A stretch of 16,210 bases of DNA from DATBIO01 sp036556965. GTDB lineage: Bacteria; Acidobacteriota; Vicinamibacteria; Fen-336. The DNA lies in assembly GCA_036556965.1 (NCBI GenBank), contig DATBIO010000155.1:1-16210 (forward strand), in the 5' to 3' direction. A program made the translations under genes and the position numbers. Below are positions 13,366 through 16,210 of the stretch, in pieces; the first letter of the stretch is position 1, and the number at the start of each line of letters is the position of its first letter. The notes under the pieces were generated by a model. The model did no database searches. It worked only from the letters and a program-made list of their open reading frames with translations, and was not told the origin of the DNA.

Positions 13366-14132
13366 CGCGCCATTCTACCGGGGCCCTCCACGGAGGCGGT
13401 CTCCGGCCGCTGGCCGAGGGCCACCACGCTCGTGCCCAGGGGCAGGGACAGGACGCGGACGGCGCGCTCCTCCACGGCCAGGGCCCCGCGGAAGAGGCGC
13501 TCCAGCGGCGCGGGGAGGAAGGCGACGTCCGACCCCTGGCGCCCGGTCACGCGGTCGAGCAGGCGGCGCGCCGCCACCAGCGGGAAGAGGATGGTGTTGC
13601 AGTAGGTCGCGCGGCGCACCACCAGGCCGGCGGCGGCCAGGAGGCGGCGCAGCTCCGCCCGCGTGTAGCGCGCACGCGAGTGCACCGCCTCGTCGTGGGC
13701 CCCCCACAGCAGCCTCAGCGCGGGCACGCGCACCAGGAGCAGCCCGCCCGGGCGGAGGACGCGCACGAGCTCGCGGGTGGCGGCGAGGTCGTCGGCCACC
13801 CAGCGGTGGTACAGCACGTCGAAGCAGGTCACCACGTCGAAGGCGCCATCGGGGAAGGGGAGGGCGAGCAGGCTCGCGCGCGCGACGTCCACCCCCCGTG
13901 TGCGCGCCAGGGAGAGGGCATCCACGGACACGTCCACGCCCAGCGCGCGACCCCGCTCGGCCAGGCGCACGAGGTTGCCGCCCGTTCCGCAGCCGGCGTC
14001 GAGCAGGCGGGGCCGCTCCCCCGCCGCGGGCAGGGCCGGATCGAGGAGGGCAAAGCTCAGCGCGCGCATTCCCGCGTACCACCACTGCGCGTCCTCCGCC
14101 TCGAACATGCGCGCGTACTCGGCGGTGTTCAC
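13362..14132 (-). CDS. Class I SAM-dependent methyltransferase
   Basis: 256 residues. The N-terminus, with FEAEDAQWWYAGMR at 10-23, is typical of methyltransferases in sugar and polysaccharide clusters. SAM motif I is LLDAGCGTGGNL (43-54), followed by GVDVSVDAL (ribose-binding acidic region), PFPDGAFDVVTCFDVLYH and LRPGGLLLVRVPAL. A later conserved stretch, HSRARYTRAELRRLLAAAGL, is also usual in this group. The C-terminal part (about 195-256) is more variable. The likely substrate is a sugar residue or lipid-linked glycan of the same locus, but the acceptor atom cannot be deduced. The GTG at 14132 forms a GTGA overlap with the upstream glycosyltransferase. The stop overlaps the coiled-coil gene in the same way, so three gene products are probably made in coupled amounts. 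Confidence 0.88.
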   Translation of the reverse strand: MNTAEYARMFEAEDAQWWYAGMRALSFALLDPALPAAGERPRLLDAGCGTGGNLVRLAERGRALGVDVSVDALSLARTRGVDVARASLLALPFPDGAFDVVTCFDVLYHRWVADDLAATRELVRVLRPGGLLLVRVPALRLLWGAHDEAVHSRARYTRAELRRLLAAAGLVVRRATYCNTILFPLVAARRLLDRVTGRQGSDVAFLPAPLERLFRGALAVEERAVRVLSLPLGTSVVALGQRPETASVEGPGRMAR

Positions 14133-15340
14133 GCCGGCCCCCGCCGCGCCGCCGCGCAGAGCTCCCGATAAAGGGCGAGCGTCCGCTCCACGAGGACCGG
14201 CCAGGCGAAGGACTCCGCGACGTGCGCCGCGGCCGCCTTCCCGCGGCGCCGCCGCTCCTCGGCGGAGCCGGCGGCGGCGGCCAGGGCGTCCGCCAGCGCC
14301 GCCACGTCGCCGGGCGGCACCAGCCAGCCGGCGGCGGGGAGGACCTTGTCGGGGATGCCGCCCACGCGCGTGGCCACCACGGGAAGCCCGTGGGCCATGG
14401 CCTCCAGCGTCACCAGGCTGGAGCCCTCGAAGCGCGGGGCATGCACGAACACGTCCGCCCGGGCGTAGAGGGCGTGGAGCAGCTCCTCGCTCACCGCCCC
14501 CGGCAGGTGGAGGTGGGGGACGAGGGCGGGGGGGCGCCGGGCCAGGATGCGGGCGCGCGCCGGGCCCGTCCCCGCCGCCACCCAGGCCCAGCGCCCGGGC
14601 AGGCCGCCGCGCTCCGCCAGCCGGGCCAGGGCGCCGAGAGCGTCGCCGAAGCCCTTGTACTCCTCCATGCGTCCCACGGAGAGGAACACGAGGTCCGCGC
14701 CCGCGAGCCCCGGCACCAGGGCCTCCGCCACCGCGCGCGGGTCCGCGGGCGTGCGGGCCGCGATCTCGCCCAGGTCCACGCCGTTGGGAAGCACGGCCAC
14801 CTTGTGCGGAGGCACCCCCAGGTAGCGGGGGACCTCGTCGCGGGTGGCCTCGTCGGTGGCGATCACGCGGTCGCTCAGCCGCGCCGCCTCGCGCGAGAGG
14901 CGGCGCAGCCGCCACAGGGCCAGGCGCTTGAGGCCGCGGGTCTTGTGCTCCTCCATGCCCTGCGGGTTCATGACCAGGGGCGCGCGGAGGGCGCCGTCGC
15001 GCCGTCGCCGGCGCGCGTAGCCCAGGCCGGCGATCCCCTGCGCGTCCACCACGTCCACGGCCCCGCGGCGCACCTCCGCCGCCAGCACCTCGCCGGCGCG
15101 GGCGGCGAACCGCGGATAGCGCAGCGTGCGGTCGAGGACGCGCCCGTGCCCCTTCTCGGGCCCGTAGGGAAGCAGGACGACGTCCCCGGGGAACTCCCCG
15201 TCGCGCGTGGCGTCGCGGGTCACGAGGAGGGTGTCCACCCCCTTCTTCTGGAGATGGCGGGCGAGATGGAACACCGCGCGCTCCATGCCCCCCGCGGCGT
15301 GGAGCGGGTACGCGCTGCGGCTGACCAGGGCCACCCTCAC
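14129..15340 (-). CDS. Family 4 glycosyltransferase
   Basis: 403 residues, complete GT-B enzyme. The N-terminal domain starts MRVALVSRSAYPLHAAGGMERAV, with the GGMER variant of the GG-E turn. Mid-protein features are VDVVDAQGIAGLG, VAVLPNGVDL (linker before the donor domain) and VFLSVGRMEEYKGFGDAL. The donor domain has WVAAGTGPARARIL, LHLPGAVSEELLHALYARADVFVHAP and the E-x7-E element in FEGSSLVTLEAMAHGLPVVATRVGGIPD. These are standard for retaining GT4 enzymes of O-antigen, capsule or exopolysaccharide synthesis. The GTG at 15340 sits in a GTGA overlap with the preceding glycosyltransferase. No transmembrane segment is seen. Donor and acceptor are unknown. Confidence 0.9.
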   Translation of the reverse strand: MRVALVSRSAYPLHAAGGMERAVFHLARHLQKKGVDTLLVTRDATRDGEFPGDVVLLPYGPEKGHGRVLDRTLRYPRFAARAGEVLAAEVRRGAVDVVDAQGIAGLGYARRRRRDGALRAPLVMNPQGMEEHKTRGLKRLALWRLRRLSREAARLSDRVIATDEATRDEVPRYLGVPPHKVAVLPNGVDLGEIAARTPADPRAVAEALVPGLAGADLVFLSVGRMEEYKGFGDALGALARLAERGGLPGRWAWVAAGTGPARARILARRPPALVPHLHLPGAVSEELLHALYARADVFVHAPRFEGSSLVTLEAMAHGLPVVATRVGGIPDKVLPAAGWLVPPGDVAALADALAAAAGSAEERRRRGKAAAAHVAESFAWPVLVERTLALYRELCAAARRGPA

Positions 15341-16210
15341 CGCAGCCTCCGGTAGACGGCTTCGTAGCGCGGCACCAGCCGTTCGGGGGAGAAGGCCTCC
15401 GCGCGCGCGCGCGCCGCCTCCACCAGGCGCCGGCGCAGCCCCTCGTCCCGGGCCAGCCTCCCCGTGGCGTCCCCAAGCCCTGCCGCGTCGGTGGCGATCA
15501 GCCCCGCCTCGTCCCCCAGGATCTCCCGGGTGCCGCCCGTGTCCATGGCCGCCGCCGGCGTGCCCAGGGCCAAGGCCTCCAGCAGGACGCGCGAGAGGGG
15601 CTCCGGCCAGAGGGACGGGAAGACGAGCACGGTGGCGCGCGCCAGCGCGCGCAGGACGTCCTCCCGCTCCGCCCAGCCGCGGAGCGACAGGGCGACGCCG
15701 GCCGCCGCCGCCTCGAAGCGCAGCGACTGGGCCAGCGATCCCTCTCCGAGCACGACCAGGGGAAGCCCCGTCCCCGCGGCGGCCACCGCGGGCACCAGCA
15801 GGCGCGCGCCCTTGTTCTCCTCGAGCTTGCCCACGAAGAGGAGGAAGCGCTCCGGCAACGGGAAGGACGGCGGCGGCACGGCCAGGGCGCGCGTCTCCGC
15901 GGGGTCCACGATGTTGGGAACGACCTCCACGCGCGGGATGCCCGCCGCGCGCAGCTCCTCGGCGATGGCCGTGCTCACGGCCAGGGTCGCGCCGGCCCTG
16001 CCCAGCGCGGCGCGCTTCAGGGCGAGGTCGCCGCGCATGTAGGGGATGGCGCCCCAGGACAGGGGGGCGGGCGCCCCCACGCGTCCCTCCACGCAGCGCG
16101 CCATGGGCCGGAGGCCGCAGGACGGGCAGAGGGCGTGCCGGCTCACGCGCGTCGACCAGAAGCAGACGGGCCAGTGGTCGCGCACGGTCACGGCCACCGC
16201 CTCCGGCCGC
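15337..16210 (-). CDS. Family 4 glycosyltransferase, 5' end outside the window (partial)
   Basis: At least 291 residues are visible and the frame stays open to the right edge, so the N-terminal part is missing, judging from family length about 90 or more residues. A GTG at 16197 could be read as a start, but it lies inside the conserved VTVRDHWPVCF segment, the end of the N-terminal domain, so it is probably internal. After this comes a cluster of four cysteines within 24 residues, including CPSC, then the linker VEVVPNIVDP and the donor domain: FLLFVGKLEENKGARLL, LPLVVLGEG, LSLRGWAEREDVLRAL and the E-x7-E element in WPEPLSRVLLEALALGTPAA. This fits the GT4 group in which cysteines stabilise the inter-domain region. 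It is the most upstream visible gene of the minus-strand operon. Its TGA overlaps the next gene's GTG. Confidence 0.87.
   Translation of the reverse strand, partial: RPEAVAVTVRDHWPVCFWSTRVSRHALCPSCGLRPMARCVEGRVGAPAPLSWGAIPYMRGDLALKRAALGRAGATLAVSTAIAEELRAAGIPRVEVVPNIVDPAETRALAVPPPSFPLPERFLLFVGKLEENKGARLLVPAVAAAGTGLPLVVLGEGSLAQSLRFEAAAAGVALSLRGWAEREDVLRALARATVLVFPSLWPEPLSRVLLEALALGTPAAAMDTGGTREILGDEAGLIATDAAGLGDATGRLARDEGLRRRLVEAARARAEAFSPERLVPRYEAVYRRLR

Noticed and set aside
13007..15355. 782-codon open frame on the plus strand across the methyltransferase and GT4 genes
   Set aside because: It crosses three real minus-strand gene boundaries and reads as Arg/Pro/Gly-rich shadow sequence.

Overview
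The window comes from a very GC-rich genome (about three quarters G+C by eye) with tightly packed, overlapping genes and frequent GTG starts. It encodes outer-membrane machinery: a TamB-like protein, an Omp85 protein with an unusually long POTRA region and a SurA-like chaperone. The organism is therefore Gram-negative. GC content, gene order and the many-POTRA Omp85 protein fit a myxobacterium (Myxococcota, for example an Anaeromyxobacter relative). That assignment is inference, because there is no rRNA gene or other phylogenetic marker.

Left part (1-604): a small secreted four-cysteine protein of unknown function (38-412), then a 192-base intergenic region. This region holds a strong GC hairpin (461-492) and a plausible sigma70-type promoter (532-560) whose spacer is itself an inverted repeat. 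It is the only sizeable non-coding stretch in the window.

Plus-strand operon (605-9641): a biotin carboxylase, a biotin carrier protein, a TamB-like periplasm-spanning protein, an Omp85 (BamA/TamA) protein with seven POTRA-like units, and a SurA-type chaperone without a PPIase domain. The genes touch or overlap (1-nt overlap, 17-nt gap, 4-nt overlap, 11-nt overlap). Together they suggest a unit linking acyl-CoA carboxylation, and so possibly lipid supply, to building of the outer membrane. The carboxyltransferase partner is not in the window.

Minus-strand operon (9638 to beyond 16210, transcribed right to left): a GT4 glycosyltransferase cut by the window edge, a second GT4, a class I SAM methyltransferase, a coiled-coil protein, two more GT4 enzymes and a GT2 enzyme of the polyprenyl-phosphate sugar synthase type. 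This looks like part of a surface polysaccharide locus (O-antigen, capsule or exopolysaccharide). No flippase, polymerase, ABC transporter or sugar-nucleotide gene is present, so the locus must continue outside. Four of its junctions are GTGA overlaps and none of its visible start codons is ATG. One gene appears to start with CTG. The two operons converge and their stop codons interlock in a shared CTAG at 9638-9641. I found no tRNA, rRNA, CRISPR array, insertion sequence or phage gene.
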